Source: Polynucleobacter sp. AP-Kolm-20A-A1 (lineage in GTDB: Bacteria > Pseudomonadota > Gammaproteobacteria > Burkholderiales > Burkholderiaceae). Taken from it: a DNA stretch of 64,000 nucleotides. Of this stretch, positions 18,379-26,276 are shown one piece after another. The position numbers and the translations under genes were made by a program. Position 1 is the first letter of the stretch. Every line of letters starts with the position of its first letter. Location of the stretch: positions 1,798,001 to 1,862,000 of the forward strand of contig NZ_CP061315.1 of the NCBI RefSeq assembly GCF_018688315.1, written 5' to 3'. Below the pieces are notes generated by a model. The model saw nothing but the letters and a program-made list of their open reading frames with translations. It made no database searches and was not told the origin of the DNA.

Positions 18379-18416
18379 GCACCTAATTGGTGCTAGATAA
18401 TGCACCATAGGGGTGA
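18379..18416 (-). promoter_or_regulatory. Two tandem NtrC-like binding sites upstream of torF-glnK-amtB
   Basis: Site 1 (18379-18393) is GCACC-TAATT-GGTGC, a perfect match to the NtrC dyad GCAC-N7-GTGC. Site 2 (18402-18416) is GCACC-ATAGG-GGTGA with one mismatch. Centres are 23 bp apart, about two helical turns. They lie 113-150 nt before the torF ATG, a usual enhancer distance, but I could not find a convincing sigma54 -24/-12 between them and torF. Confidence 0.7.
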
Positions 18417-18447
18417 AAATGAAGCTTTTTGAGGGGTTTTCGATGTT

Positions 18448-18477
18448 TTGCCCCTTTTTAGCCGCCCAACTTAAAAT
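18448..18477 (+). promoter_or_regulatory. Predicted sigma70 promoter of ubiK
   Basis: TTGCCC (18448-18453), an 18-nt spacer, TAAAAT (18472-18477). The predicted start lies near 18484, leaving about 44 nt to the ubiK ATG. Confidence 0.45.
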
Positions 18478-18527
18478 AGCGATGTGTATCTTTTATGCAA
18501 CTTTTTATAGAACTGCGAAATACCATC

Positions 18528-18785
18528 ATGCAAAAACCCGGTGAAATCCTCGAGCAAATTCAACGTATCGCAAGTGATATGCAGAACAAGGTGGGTGATG
18601 CCATACGCAATTCGCCAGCACAGGAGATTGAAAAGAATGTGCGCGCCATGATGAATCAAGGTTTTCAGAAGATGGATTTGGTGACACGCGAAGAATTTGA
18701 TCTTCAGAGCAAAGTGTTGGCAAAAACGAGAGAGAAATTAGAGGCGCTTGAAGCTAAAGTTGCTGCGCTTGAGAAAACCCAGTAA
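18528..18785 (+). CDS. ubiK: Ubiquinone biosynthesis accessory factor UbiK (BMFP domain)
   Basis: An 85-residue protein of the BMFP/UbiK family, a trimeric coiled-coil accessory of the aerobic ubiquinone complex that binds UbiJ. Family features are the amphipathic N-terminal half and the C-terminal coiled coil beginning LVTREEFDLQSKVLAKTREKLEALEAK (split here as LVTREEFDLQSKVL and AKTREKLEALEAK). I use the ATG at 18528 (MQKPGEILEQIQ), which aligns with the family start; an in-frame ATG at 18495 would add 11 residues. Monocistronic, divergent from torF and convergent with the lipoprotein gene. Confidence 0.88.
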   Translation: MQKPGEILEQIQRIASDMQNKVGDAIRNSPAQEIEKNVRAMMNQGFQKMDLVTREEFDLQSKVLAKTREKLEALEAKVAALEKTQ

Positions 18786-18796
18786 CTCTTTGATCT

Positions 18797-19393
18797 CTAT
18801 TCTGGAGAAAATCCACTAAAAAAGTTTTCATACTCTTCTTTAGATAAAGAAGTTTTAGCGTCATTCGCGCTTCCATTTGGATGCAACACAGATATCTGAT
18901 AGATCCACATCTCGCCATTCAGCGCTGCACGAGTAATCCAGCGCACTCGCATCGATTGCGATGTTTTTGCGCTTGATTTCAAAACAAGAAAATAATCTTT
19001 ACTTGGCAACTTCTGACGGCTACTCAGCTGATAAGTGGTATCTAATATTTCGACGTCACCACCAGAAGCCTTGGCCCTGTCCAATAAATTACTTTGTAAC
19101 TGATTAATCAAATTTGGCAAAAGTGCCGTCTGATTGGCTAGCAATTTAATGCTGCCAATAGAGTAAATATCATCGTCAATTTTTACAGCCTCAAGAGTCT
19201 GTAAAAACTCCTGCCCTTGATAGGGTATCTGGCGCTCTAACTTATCGGGCTTGCCTGGAAATAAAGCGCTATACCTCTCTTGAGGAGATTGAACAGTGCG
19301 CCAATCTAACTTGGGGCTACACGCCAGTAAGACAAGGGATGCCGCCAATAGAGCGGCAACTTTTAAAACTACTCTAGACAACCCCGGCTCCAT
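18797..19393 (-). CDS. Lipoprotein of unknown function
   Basis: A 198-residue predicted lipoprotein. A basic start and hydrophobic stretch end in the lipobox LLAC (Cys about 24), followed by [12 protein letters not shown]. The remainder is soluble and mixed alpha/beta, with repeated references to oxidised-looking surface residues but no motif that I recognise. I start at the ATG at 19393, which overlaps the end of lipA by 20 nt; the longer frame upstream would lie within lipA. Its place after lipB-lipA suggests translational coupling, but no functional link is evident. Confidence 0.7.
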   Translation of the reverse strand: MEPGLSRVVLKVAALLAASLVLLACSPKLDWRTVQSPQERYSALFPGKPDKLERQIPYQGQEFLQTLEAVKIDDDIYSIGSIKLLANQTALLPNLINQLQSNLLDRAKASGGDVEILDTTYQLSSRQKLPSKDYFLVLKSSAKTSQSMRVRWITRAALNGEMWIYQISVLHPNGSANDAKTSLSKEEYENFFSGFSPE

Positions 19394-20384
19394 GGGCCTG
19401 TTGATCTGCGTGATAACTCGAGCGCACCATCGCACCCACTGCGGCATGGGAGAAGCCCATGGCATAAGCCTTCTCTTCAAACATCTTAAATACATCAGGG
19501 TGCACATAGCGCTGCACTGGAAGATGATGGCCGGATGGCGCTAGGTATTGGCCAATCGTCAACATATCAATATTGTGCTCACGCATATCTCGCATGACTT
19601 CCAAAATCTCTTCGTCAGTTTCACCAAGGCCAACCATCAAACCACTCTTAGTGGGTACATGCGGAAAGCGCTCTTTAAATTCTTTTAACAACTTCAAAGA
19701 ATGGTCATAGTCGGCACCAGGCCTAGCTTGCTTATACAAACGCGGCACTGTTTCTAAATTATGGTTCATCACATCAGGCAAACCATTTGGCGCATGCTCA
19801 GAAAAAATATCAAGCGCTTTATCTAAGCGACCACGGAAATCAGGAACCAATACCTCAATTCGGGTATTTGGGGATGATGCGCGTGATTGAGAAATGCAAT
19901 CTACATAATGCATAGCGCCACCATCACGCAGGTCATCACGGTCGACGCTAGTAATCACGACATAGTTGAGCTTGAGAGCAGCAATCGTGCGAGCTAAGTT
20001 AGCTGGCTCTTTTGTATCCAAAGGATCTGGCCTGCCATGACCTACATCACAAAATGGGCAGCGACGCGTGCACTTGTCACCCATGATCATGAAAGTGGCA
20101 GTCCCTTTGCCAAAGCACTCACCAATATTTGGGCAGCTTGCTTCTTCGCAAACAGTAACTAACTCATTCTCACGCAAAATCTTTTTGATTTCAGCAAAGC
20201 GTGAGTTACCTGATGCCGCTTTTACGCGAATCCAATCCGGCTTCTTGAGCACCTCTTCAAGCGGAACAATTTTGATCGGAATACGCGCAGTTTTTTCGCT
20301 CGACTTTTGTTTACGCGATGCGTCGTAATTCAGATCTTGGCGACCTTCTATAGATGTCTTGGTATCAGGATTATTTGTTGTCAT
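19374..20384 (-). CDS. lipA: Lipoyl synthase
   Basis: Radical-SAM enzyme of 336 residues that inserts two sulfurs into octanoyl groups on E2 and GcvH proteins. Both clusters are visible: the auxiliary cluster motif [12 protein letters not shown] (about 79-90) and the radical [11 protein letters not shown] motif (about 105-112). The C-terminal Ser ligand of the auxiliary cluster is in MVRSSYHAD. It overlaps lipB by 14 nt upstream and the lipoprotein gene by 20 nt downstream. Confidence 0.98.
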   Translation of the reverse strand: MTTNNPDTKTSIEGRQDLNYDASRKQKSSEKTARIPIKIVPLEEVLKKPDWIRVKAASGNSRFAEIKKILRENELVTVCEEASCPNIGECFGKGTATFMIMGDKCTRRCPFCDVGHGRPDPLDTKEPANLARTIAALKLNYVVITSVDRDDLRDGGAMHYVDCISQSRASSPNTRIEVLVPDFRGRLDKALDIFSEHAPNGLPDVMNHNLETVPRLYKQARPGADYDHSLKLLKEFKERFPHVPTKSGLMVGLGETDEEILEVMRDMREHNIDMLTIGQYLAPSGHHLPVQRYVHPDVFKMFEEKAYAMGFSHAAVGAMVRSSYHADQQAHGAGVV

Positions 20385-21024
20385 GTGGCATCAGTTGCTT
20401 TTGTAAGTGCTGCAAAAGCCTTTGGCTAATAGTGTCTATATTGTCCTTGATCCCAAGGGTTTGCATATCGACTGTTCTTAAGCCCTCATAGCCACAGGGG
20501 TGGATGCGCTTAAAAGCCTCTAAATCAGTGGCTACATTCAAGGCTAAGCCATGATAGGAGCAGCTTTTGGATACTTTTAAGCCCAAGGCAGCAACCTTAG
20601 CGCCAAACCACTCTGGGGGCACTCCAGGCTGCTCAGAGACATATATCCCGGGTGCACCCGCGTGTCTTTCAGCCGCAATCCCAAAATCTGCCAAGGCATC
20701 AATCAAAGCTTGCTCTATGCGTGAAACCAATTCTTTTACGAAAATTCCTAAGCGCTTGAGATCCAGCAGAAGATAAACCACGATCTGACCGGGGCCGTGA
20801 TAAGTAATCTCACCACCTCGATCCACTTGCACCAATGGAATTTGATTGCTTGGGGAATGCAAATTGCCAGCGTCCCCTGCTAGCCCCAACGTAAATACAG
20901 GGGGATGCTCTAAAACCCAAATCTCATCTGGAGTTTGGCTATTGCGCTCCTTAGTAAATACTTGCATCGCCTCATAAGTCGAGAGGTACTCTACCGTTCC
21001 AAGTTGTTTTACTAAAAATGGCAT
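20371..21024 (-). CDS. lipB: Octanoyl-[acyl-carrier-protein]:protein octanoyltransferase
   Basis: Transfers octanoyl from ACP to lipoyl domains, feeding LipA. 217 residues. Key motifs: [20 protein letters not shown], the catalytic-Lys region [22 protein letters not shown] and the acyl-accepting Cys in [13 protein letters not shown] start at the ATG at 21024; a TTG immediately before it (21027) could also serve. It follows the DUF493 gene by 10 nt, an order (ybeD-lipB-lipA) also seen in E. coli. Confidence 0.96.
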   Translation of the reverse strand: MPFLVKQLGTVEYLSTYEAMQVFTKERNSQTPDEIWVLEHPPVFTLGLAGDAGNLHSPSNQIPLVQVDRGGEITYHGPGQIVVYLLLDLKRLGIFVKELVSRIEQALIDALADFGIAAERHAGAPGIYVSEQPGVPPEWFGAKVAALGLKVSKSCSYHGLALNVATDLEAFKRIHPCGYEGLRTVDMQTLGIKDNIDTISQRLLQHLQKQLMPHDNK

Positions 21025-21034
21025 CAAGAATAAA

Positions 21035-21301
21035 TTAGAGAACGATGCTAACTAATGGGTGTGTAGATAAAGTTCTGTACAGCTCGTCTAACTGCTCGCG
21101 GCTAGTGGCTGTAATTGGCAAGGTAATACCCAAATAATTTCCATCCTTTGATGGGCGCTGCTCAACCTTGCTCTCGTCAAATGTTGGATCAAATTGCTTG
21201 GCAATATGAATAATTGCAGGCAAATACTCCGGGTTTGCTTTGCCCATCACCTTAATTGGAAAGAGCGATGGATACTCGATTAATGATTTTTCTTCTGACA
21301 T
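21035..21301 (-). CDS. DUF493/YbeD family protein
   Basis: An 88-residue protein with the small ferredoxin-like (ACT-like) fold of the YbeD family. Typical pieces: [12 protein letters not shown] at the start and [20 protein letters not shown] near the end. The biochemical role is unknown. It precedes lipB-lipA as in E. coli, and the fixed linkage suggests a role connected with lipoate metabolism; that is inference. Confidence 0.9.
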   Translation of the reverse strand: MSEEKSLIEYPSLFPIKVMGKANPEYLPAIIHIAKQFDPTFDESKVEQRPSKDGNYLGITLPITATSREQLDELYRTLSTHPLVSIVL

Positions 21302-21317
21302 TGCTTCAATCCTTTTA

Positions 21318-22031
21318 TTATTTTCGATGATCGGGCATACCCAACCACGCGCCCGTAATGATGTTGCGAATGCAATGCAATCTGCGATGAAAAAAGTGGT
21401 CTGCTCCTGGCACCACTTGAACAGTTAACTCTTGGGGGCGTGCCCAATCCAATACATCAGCCAATGGAATAGTTTCATCAACCTCACCATGTATCACCAC
21501 CGTATCGGTGGGCACATTAGCAAGCGTCCATTTACCAGCGGCACTGCCAACCATCACCAAACGCTCAGCGGGACGACCCAGCTCTGCCAACTTCTCGACT
21601 AGGTGGCTACCAACAAAGCTGCCAAACGAAAATCCAGAAACAACCAAAGGCAATGTATTGGCGCCGGATACCCATGATTGATTTGCAGTCGCTTCAAATT
21701 GATCCCAACTAGATGGCGTGCGCATCCAATCTGTTACATGCAGCAAATCGTCTAGCTCGCCAACTCCATCATCATGTACACCAGCAGTACCACCTACACC
21801 GCGAAAGTTAGGCCGTACGCTGATGTAACCAAGCTGATTAAAAGCTCTGGCCATTGTTTGGGCAACCTTGTTATCCATTGTCCCACCCATTAACGGGTGT
21901 GGGTGCGCAACTAAAGCTAGACCACGCACAGCAAACGAGGGATCATTTTTTAATTCATCCGGCAGGTCAATAGACATTTCCATCAAACCAACAATGCCTT
22001 CAATATGAATTACTTTGGTACGGCTATTCAT
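21318..22031 (-). CDS. Alpha/beta hydrolase
   Basis: A 237-residue serine hydrolase. The nucleophile elbow GFSFGSFVG, an oxyanion region LVAHPHPLMGGTMDNKV near the N-terminus, and a C-terminal catalytic His in PGADHFFHRR can be seen; the Asp is probably in VIHGEVDETIP. It belongs to the small cytosolic family often annotated as CocE/NonD or dienelactone-like hydrolases. The substrate is unknown. It follows the ferredoxin gene by 40 nt in a leftward run. Confidence 0.85.
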   Translation of the reverse strand: MNSRTKVIHIEGIVGLMEMSIDLPDELKNDPSFAVRGLALVAHPHPLMGGTMDNKVAQTMARAFNQLGYISVRPNFRGVGGTAGVHDDGVGELDDLLHVTDWMRTPSSWDQFEATANQSWVSGANTLPLVVSGFSFGSFVGSHLVEKLAELGRPAERLVMVGSAAGKWTLANVPTDTVVIHGEVDETIPLADVLDWARPQELTVQVVPGADHFFHRRLHCIRNIITGAWLGMPDHRK

Positions 22032-22071
22032 GGGAAAACTTTCAACAAAAACGAATGACTGAAACGAACTA

Positions 22072-22380
22072 CTAAGCTAACTGAAGGCGCTCTACAGGGC
22101 GCCCCGAAATCAAATGTGACTGAATAATTTCTTCTACGTCCTGTATATCGATCATGGTGTACCAGACACCCTCCGGATAGACGACCATCACAGGGCCATC
22201 AGCGCAGCGGTCCAAGCATCCCGCTTTGTTCACGCGGATCTTTCCTGGGCCTGATAGCCCAAGTTCTTTCACCCTATTTTTTGCGTACTCAAACAAAGCA
22301 AATGCATTGTGACGATCACAGCAATCATCGCCATTACTGCGTTGGTTCAAACAAAAAAATAGGTGCTTAGAAAAACTCAT
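22072..22380 (-). CDS. Thioredoxin-like (2Fe-2S) ferredoxin
   Basis: A 102-residue protein of the thioredoxin-fold [2Fe-2S] ferredoxin family. Candidate cluster cysteines are CLNQR and CCDRHNA in the N-terminal half and CLDRCADGP at about 58-66, the usual four-Cys arrangement. It probably carries electrons for an unidentified partner. Between the VanZ-like gene (16 nt) and the hydrolase. Confidence 0.85.
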   Translation of the reverse strand: MSFSKHLFFCLNQRSNGDDCCDRHNAFALFEYAKNRVKELGLSGPGKIRVNKAGCLDRCADGPVMVVYPEGVWYTMIDIQDVEEIIQSHLISGRPVERLQLA

Positions 22381-22396
22381 AGAAAAATTATATTCA

Positions 22397-23491
22397 TCAA
22401 TGCTGCGATTTAAATTCAGTAACGTTACGAATCATCCAAATTAAGGCGATTGGTAACCATACCACCGAAACCCACTGCATCAGATCATTAAAGTGTAATA
22501 AACGCCCTTGATGCCAGTGTCGTAAGGTCAATATGAAATAAGGATTATCCGGCAATATGTTGATGGCAATGGTGGCGCTAACAAGACAAAACAACGCCAG
22601 CCAAAATTTTGCTGCTTGACTTAGCTTTAACGCCAGTCTCAATAAGACCATCGCTAAAGCCATTCCCCATAATGCGCCATCTGTAAACCATATCAAACCA
22701 AATTCTCCGCCAAATTGAAGTGCCGTGAATAAGGTTTTAATTGCCACAGTGAAGAAAAGTAAGCCGTTCAAAATGCGCCACTGTGGCGCCTTTGGTCTGA
22801 GACCTAATGAAAGCAATAAGGCGACCCCTAACCAACATAGCGCAGTAATAAGCGTTTCTTGCGCTACGTGGTTAACAACTGTTGTTCCCCAGTCAATTGA
22901 ACCAAAGATCGCATGACCCCAAACTCCTGTCCCGAGCCATGAGCTTTGAGGATAAATTTGTGACCAGGGAAATAATAAGAAGAGAGCGCATGCACCCCAA
23001 TTGAGCCCAAACCACTGATCAAAGCGACGGCGGATAGCGCTACCAGACAGCCATTGAGGGCCCAAAGGAATTGCTAACAGGCCGCCCAAGAGGCCGCCAA
23101 GCACATTGGCCCACCAGTCCATTTGACTTGGTATTCTGGTTGGCAGCCAGGATTGCAAGGATTCGACAGTCAATGCCAATAGCGCGCTCAGACTTAAAGC
23201 CAAACCCAGAGCAACAAAATTACGCCAACGTGGATATGCAGCAAAAACCAGTAAAAATCCAAATGGGATATAGGCAAGAATGTTGACGGAAACATCAAAT
23301 AAAGTGATGAAACGAGGTAAAGGGGCGTCTATCCAAGCCCAAGCCGTAATGCCATTCTGAAAATCAAAATCAAATGGATTTAGACTCACATAAACAATCA
23401 ATAACGCATAACTCACACTCATGAACCTAGCCAAAGGCATGGCCTGAAGTGGCCATACAAATTTACGGGGGCGCTGGTCTTTTTGATGCAT
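22397..23491 (-). CDS. VanZ family integral membrane protein
   Basis: A 364-residue membrane protein with roughly nine hydrophobic segments. The N-terminal third has the VanZ-like features SLNPFDF, PFGFLLVFA and LTVESLQSWLPTRIPSQMDW. Function in proteobacteria is unknown; VanZ itself gives low-level teicoplanin resistance in Gram-positives, but no resistance role is implied here. First gene of the leftward run to lipA. TAGAAT ends 6 nt before the ATG and there is no Shine-Dalgarno, so the message is probably leaderless. Confidence 0.85.
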   Translation of the reverse strand: MHQKDQRPRKFVWPLQAMPLARFMSVSYALLIVYVSLNPFDFDFQNGITAWAWIDAPLPRFITLFDVSVNILAYIPFGFLLVFAAYPRWRNFVALGLALSLSALLALTVESLQSWLPTRIPSQMDWWANVLGGLLGGLLAIPLGPQWLSGSAIRRRFDQWFGLNWGACALFLLFPWSQIYPQSSWLGTGVWGHAIFGSIDWGTTVVNHVAQETLITALCWLGVALLLSLGLRPKAPQWRILNGLLFFTVAIKTLFTALQFGGEFGLIWFTDGALWGMALAMVLLRLALKLSQAAKFWLALFCLVSATIAINILPDNPYFILTLRHWHQGRLLHFNDLMQWVSVVWLPIALIWMIRNVTEFKSQH

Positions 23492-23497
23492 TCCACA

Positions 23498-23522
23498 ATT
23501 CTAGGTCAGACCTTTCTACAAT
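23498..23522. promoter_or_regulatory. Divergent -10 hexamers for vanZ-like gene and birA
   Basis: On the minus strand TAGAAT (23503-23498) is followed by 6 nt and the ATG at 23491. On the plus strand TACAAT (23517-23522) is followed by 6 nt and the ATG at 23529. Start codons are 37 nt apart. Neither gene has a Shine-Dalgarno. Confidence 0.5.
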
Positions 23523-23528
23523 GGCGAA

Positions 23529-24323
23529 ATGACTGCTAATTGCATCCTTGAACGCGTAAACGAAACAAGATCCACCAACGATGATCTGTTAGAGCGCTGG
23601 CGCGCCGGTCAATTAATCGACCCAGTAGCCCGCATTGCCCACAAACAGACTGCCGGTAAAGGCAGAGTGGGTCGCGCATGGCTTGCCAACCCAGAAGACT
23701 CTATTTGCTTCTCCTTGGCCTTCCCTTTCAAAAGAAGCCCTGCACAGCTTACCGGGCTAAGCCTTGTAGTCGGCCTGGCGGTAGTTGCTGGTATAGCTCA
23801 GGCTTCCGGGTTGAATGAACAAGCGCTTCATCATGCCGGTCTTCGACTCAAGTGGCCAAACGATCTATTGCTCAATAACGCCAAACTGGGGGGCATCCTC
23901 ATCGAAGGAGGCCAATCCAAACCCCAGGAGCCAACATGGATGATTGTTGGTGTTGGCCTGAACATACGAAATGCTGCATTCATTGAATCTAGCCTAGGGG
24001 GCGGACAAAAGGTTGGGGCTCTTGATCAAATTTTGGGAGCATCGACAAAACTCCCCGACACTGAATATTTATGGTTAAAACTGATTACCTCTTTTGGGGA
24101 TCATTTTAAAAACTTTGATCAACATGGATTTGAGTTTTATAGAGAGCAATGGGGAACGTGGGACGCTTATCAAGATCAAGCGGTATGTATTTCCGGCGCA
24201 GGCAAAGAGTCTATTTACGGAACCGCTAAGGGCGTAGATCAAACTGGCGCACTTCTCTTGCAACAAGAAAATAAAACCGTTGCCATACATGCAGGCGATG
24301 TTTCATTACGAGTTCAATCATGA
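23529..24323 (+). CDS. birA: Biotin-[acetyl-CoA-carboxylase] ligase (no DNA-binding domain)
   Basis: Group I biotin protein ligase, 264 residues, attaching biotin to the BCCP subunit. The biotin/ATP loop is KQTAGKGRVGRAWL and the LKWPNDLLLNNAKLGGILIE motif contains the catalytic Lys. The N-terminal winged helix of E. coli BirA is absent, so it should not repress biotin genes. The stop overlaps the coaX start by 4 nt, a common pair in Burkholderiales. Confidence 0.96.
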   Translation: MTANCILERVNETRSTNDDLLERWRAGQLIDPVARIAHKQTAGKGRVGRAWLANPEDSICFSLAFPFKRSPAQLTGLSLVVGLAVVAGIAQASGLNEQALHHAGLRLKWPNDLLLNNAKLGGILIEGGQSKPQEPTWMIVGVGLNIRNAAFIESSLGGGQKVGALDQILGASTKLPDTEYLWLKLITSFGDHFKNFDQHGFEFYREQWGTWDAYQDQAVCISGAGKESIYGTAKGVDQTGALLLQQENKTVAIHAGDVSLRVQS

Positions 24324-25129
24324 GTCTGTATTTATTATTTGATGTTGGTAATACGCGCCTGAAATGGGCGGCCGTTGAATCAACGAAACAACCATCGGAT
24401 CGTCAAAAAAAATTATGGGCTTATTCAGGCTCAATCAGCAGTAAATCTCTCAGCTCCAAAGAACATAAAGCTGAGTTAGCTGACTATATTTCGAAAACAT
24501 TACCCAAGCCTGATGCCATTGCTTTTTGCTGTGTCGCAGGTCAAGAGGCAATAGAAAATCTTCAATCCTTATTTCCGCAATGGGGCGATATTGCTTGGAA
24601 GCAACTAAAGGGTGACACCCCCTTCACGGGGATGCGCACCTTGTACCAAACCCCGAGCCAGCTTGGCGCTGATCGCTGGGCGGCGGCTATTGGTGCGCGC
24701 GCCTTATCAAGCAATAACACTTTGATTGTGAACGCTGGTACTGCCACCACCATTGATCTGCTTGGTTCAAACGGCGTGCATTACGGAGGCTGGATTTTGC
24801 CTGGCTTAGAGATGATGCAAGCAAGTCTTCAGAGCAATACCGCACAATTACCGCTAGCTACCCGTGTAGAACATCATGGATTTGCTACCAATACAAATAA
24901 TGCAATTATCGGCGGATGTGATGCTGCGCAAATTGGCGCAATTCAATACGCAATGCAACAGGCAAAAGAAATCAATTGCCCCGTTGAGAGAGTTTGGATT
25001 GATGGCGGCAATGCAAAAATTTTAGCCAATGAAATTGCTAAATTAAAACTACCGACCTCAATAGCAATAGAGCCCATTGACGGGCTCGTATTACGTGGTG
25101 CTTGGTCTTGGTTACTACAAAACGTTTAA
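24320..25129 (+). CDS. coaX: Type III pantothenate kinase
   Basis: First step of coenzyme A synthesis, 269 residues, ASKHA fold. Phosphate-binding loop FDVGNTRLKWA at the N-terminus; GADRWAAAIGA, NAGTATTIDLL and GGWILPGLEMM are the type III signatures. Type III enzymes need a monovalent cation and are not feedback-inhibited by CoA. The ATG overlaps the birA stop, and the 3' end overlaps the convergent adenylyltransferase gene by 4 nt. Confidence 0.96.
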   Translation: MSLYLLFDVGNTRLKWAAVESTKQPSDRQKKLWAYSGSISSKSLSSKEHKAELADYISKTLPKPDAIAFCCVAGQEAIENLQSLFPQWGDIAWKQLKGDTPFTGMRTLYQTPSQLGADRWAAAIGARALSSNNTLIVNAGTATTIDLLGSNGVHYGGWILPGLEMMQASLQSNTAQLPLATRVEHHGFATNTNNAIIGGCDAAQIGAIQYAMQQAKEINCPVERVWIDGGNAKILANEIAKLKLPTSIAIEPIDGLVLRGAWSWLLQNV

Positions 25130-25614
25130 GAACGAATTTTTCCTAACAAGCTTGTAGTAGAGCGCTCATAAAGAAATGGGATGGCGACAGCCTTGCCACC
25201 CCAGCTTTTTACTAAGTGAGTTTCAGCCAAGGTATCGATTTCATAGTCGCCGCCCTTAACGTAAATATCCGGACGAATCTTCTCAATCAACTCTACGGGC
25301 GTTTGCTCAACAAATAAGACAGCCATGTCGACGCTTTCAAGCGCAGCCAATAAGGCCTGACGATCAGACTCCGTGTTGATTGGTCGATCATCACCTTTGC
25401 CAAGCATTTTGACTGAGGCATCTGAATTCACCCCAACTACCAGACTCGCGCCTAGGGCTCTAGCTTGGGCCAAATAACTTGCATGGCCACGATGAAGAAT
25501 GTCAAACACCCCATTAGTAAATACCAATGGCCTAGGAAGCTTAGCTATACGGCTAGCAAGCTGATCTAAAGGGCAAACCTTAGATTCAAAAGAAGGTGGT
25601 GGCAAAGAGCTCAT
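25126..25614 (-). CDS. D-glycero-beta-D-manno-heptose 1-phosphate adenylyltransferase (RfaE2/HldE C-domain)
   Basis: A 162-residue nucleotidyltransferase making ADP-heptose for the LPS inner core. The HxGH-type motif lies in FTNGVFDILHRGHASYLAQA; RPDIYVKGGDYEID is typical of the RfaE adenylyltransferase domain. The kinase domain that is fused in E. coli HldE is absent, so it must be a separate gene elsewhere. TAATAT ends 6 nt before the ATG; probably leaderless. Confidence 0.93.
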   Translation of the reverse strand: MSSLPPPSFESKVCPLDQLASRIAKLPRPLVFTNGVFDILHRGHASYLAQARALGASLVVGVNSDASVKMLGKGDDRPINTESDRQALLAALESVDMAVLFVEQTPVELIEKIRPDIYVKGGDYEIDTLAETHLVKSWGGKAVAIPFLYERSTTSLLGKIRS

Positions 25615-25620
25615 GACTCA

Positions 25621-25626
25621 ATATTA
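25621..25626 (-). promoter_or_regulatory. -10-like hexamer of the heptose adenylyltransferase gene
   Basis: TAATAT on the minus strand, 6 nt before the ATG at 25614. No Shine-Dalgarno and no clear -35. Confidence 0.4.
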
Positions 25627-25706
25627 AAGGTAATGCACACCACCCTGCGATATTAGCCAGAATGTCTTAGACTTGAGCACTCCAAACCCAATAAAGAAGG
25701 CGCTCC

Positions 25707-26276
25707 ATGCACCGCTTTGTGACCTCCTGGCTCCTGACCGTTGCCACCGTTTTATTTATAGCTCCTAGCGCCCATGCTGCTCCTAGTTGCAGCCCGCTTT
25801 TGTCACACACCTTTGCTCGCCTACAAGATGAGGCGCCGCAGAACCTTTGCCAGTACCAAGGAAAAGTAATTATGGTGGTGAATACCGCCAGCTTTTGTGG
25901 CTTTACGAGTCAATATGAAGGTCTAGAGAAAATTTACGTCAAATACAAAGATCAGGGTTTTGTTGTTCTGGGCTTCCCATCAAACGACTTTGGCCAACAA
26001 GAGCCGGGTAGTAATAAAGAGATTGCCGATTTTTGCAAGAATACCTATGACGTGAAATTTCCAATGTTTTCTAAAAGCCAAGTTTCTGGAAGCAGCCCTA
26101 ACCCACTCTTCAAAATGTTGATCGCTAAAACAGGTACAACACCGAAGTGGAATTTTTATAAATATCTAATTGATCGCAATGGTAATGTTGTCGATTCGTT
26201 TGGAAGTGTTACAAAACCTACAAGCAGTAGCATTACTGCTGAAATTGAAAAGCTCTTAGGAGAAAAAGCGCAGTGA
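25707..26276 (+). CDS. Exported glutathione peroxidase-like protein
   Basis: A 189-residue thiol peroxidase with a signal peptide (about 1-24, ending AHAAP). The peroxidatic Cys is in VNTASFCGFTSQY (Cys in place of selenocysteine); the Gln/Trp positions are supplied by GFPSNDFGQQEPGSN and WNFYKYL. It reduces lipid and other hydroperoxides, probably with thioredoxin-type donors. A signal peptide is unusual for this family and places it in the periplasm. First gene of an operon with FAD oxidoreductase, DUF1365, Cfa-like and SDR genes; the next start overlaps its stop by 4 nt. AAGAAGG Shine-Dalgarno. Confidence 0.9.
   Translation: MHRFVTSWLLTVATVLFIAPSAHAAPSCSPLLSHTFARLQDEAPQNLCQYQGKVIMVVNTASFCGFTSQYEGLEKIYVKYKDQGFVVLGFPSNDFGQQEPGSNKEIADFCKNTYDVKFPMFSKSQVSGSSPNPLFKMLIAKTGTTPKWNFYKYLIDRNGNVVDSFGSVTKPTSSSITAEIEKLLGEKAQ

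Noticed and set aside
18449..18464. GG-N10-GC element on the minus strand resembling a sigma54 promoter near torF
   Set aside because: It lies upstream of both NtrC-like sites, which would then be inside the transcribed leader, and the flanking consensus is weak. The same bases form the -35 region of the ubiK promoter on the other strand.
19394..19507. Longer reading frame for the lipoprotein gene from 19507
   Set aside because: The extra residues are antisense-frame noise inside lipA and would bury the signal peptide.
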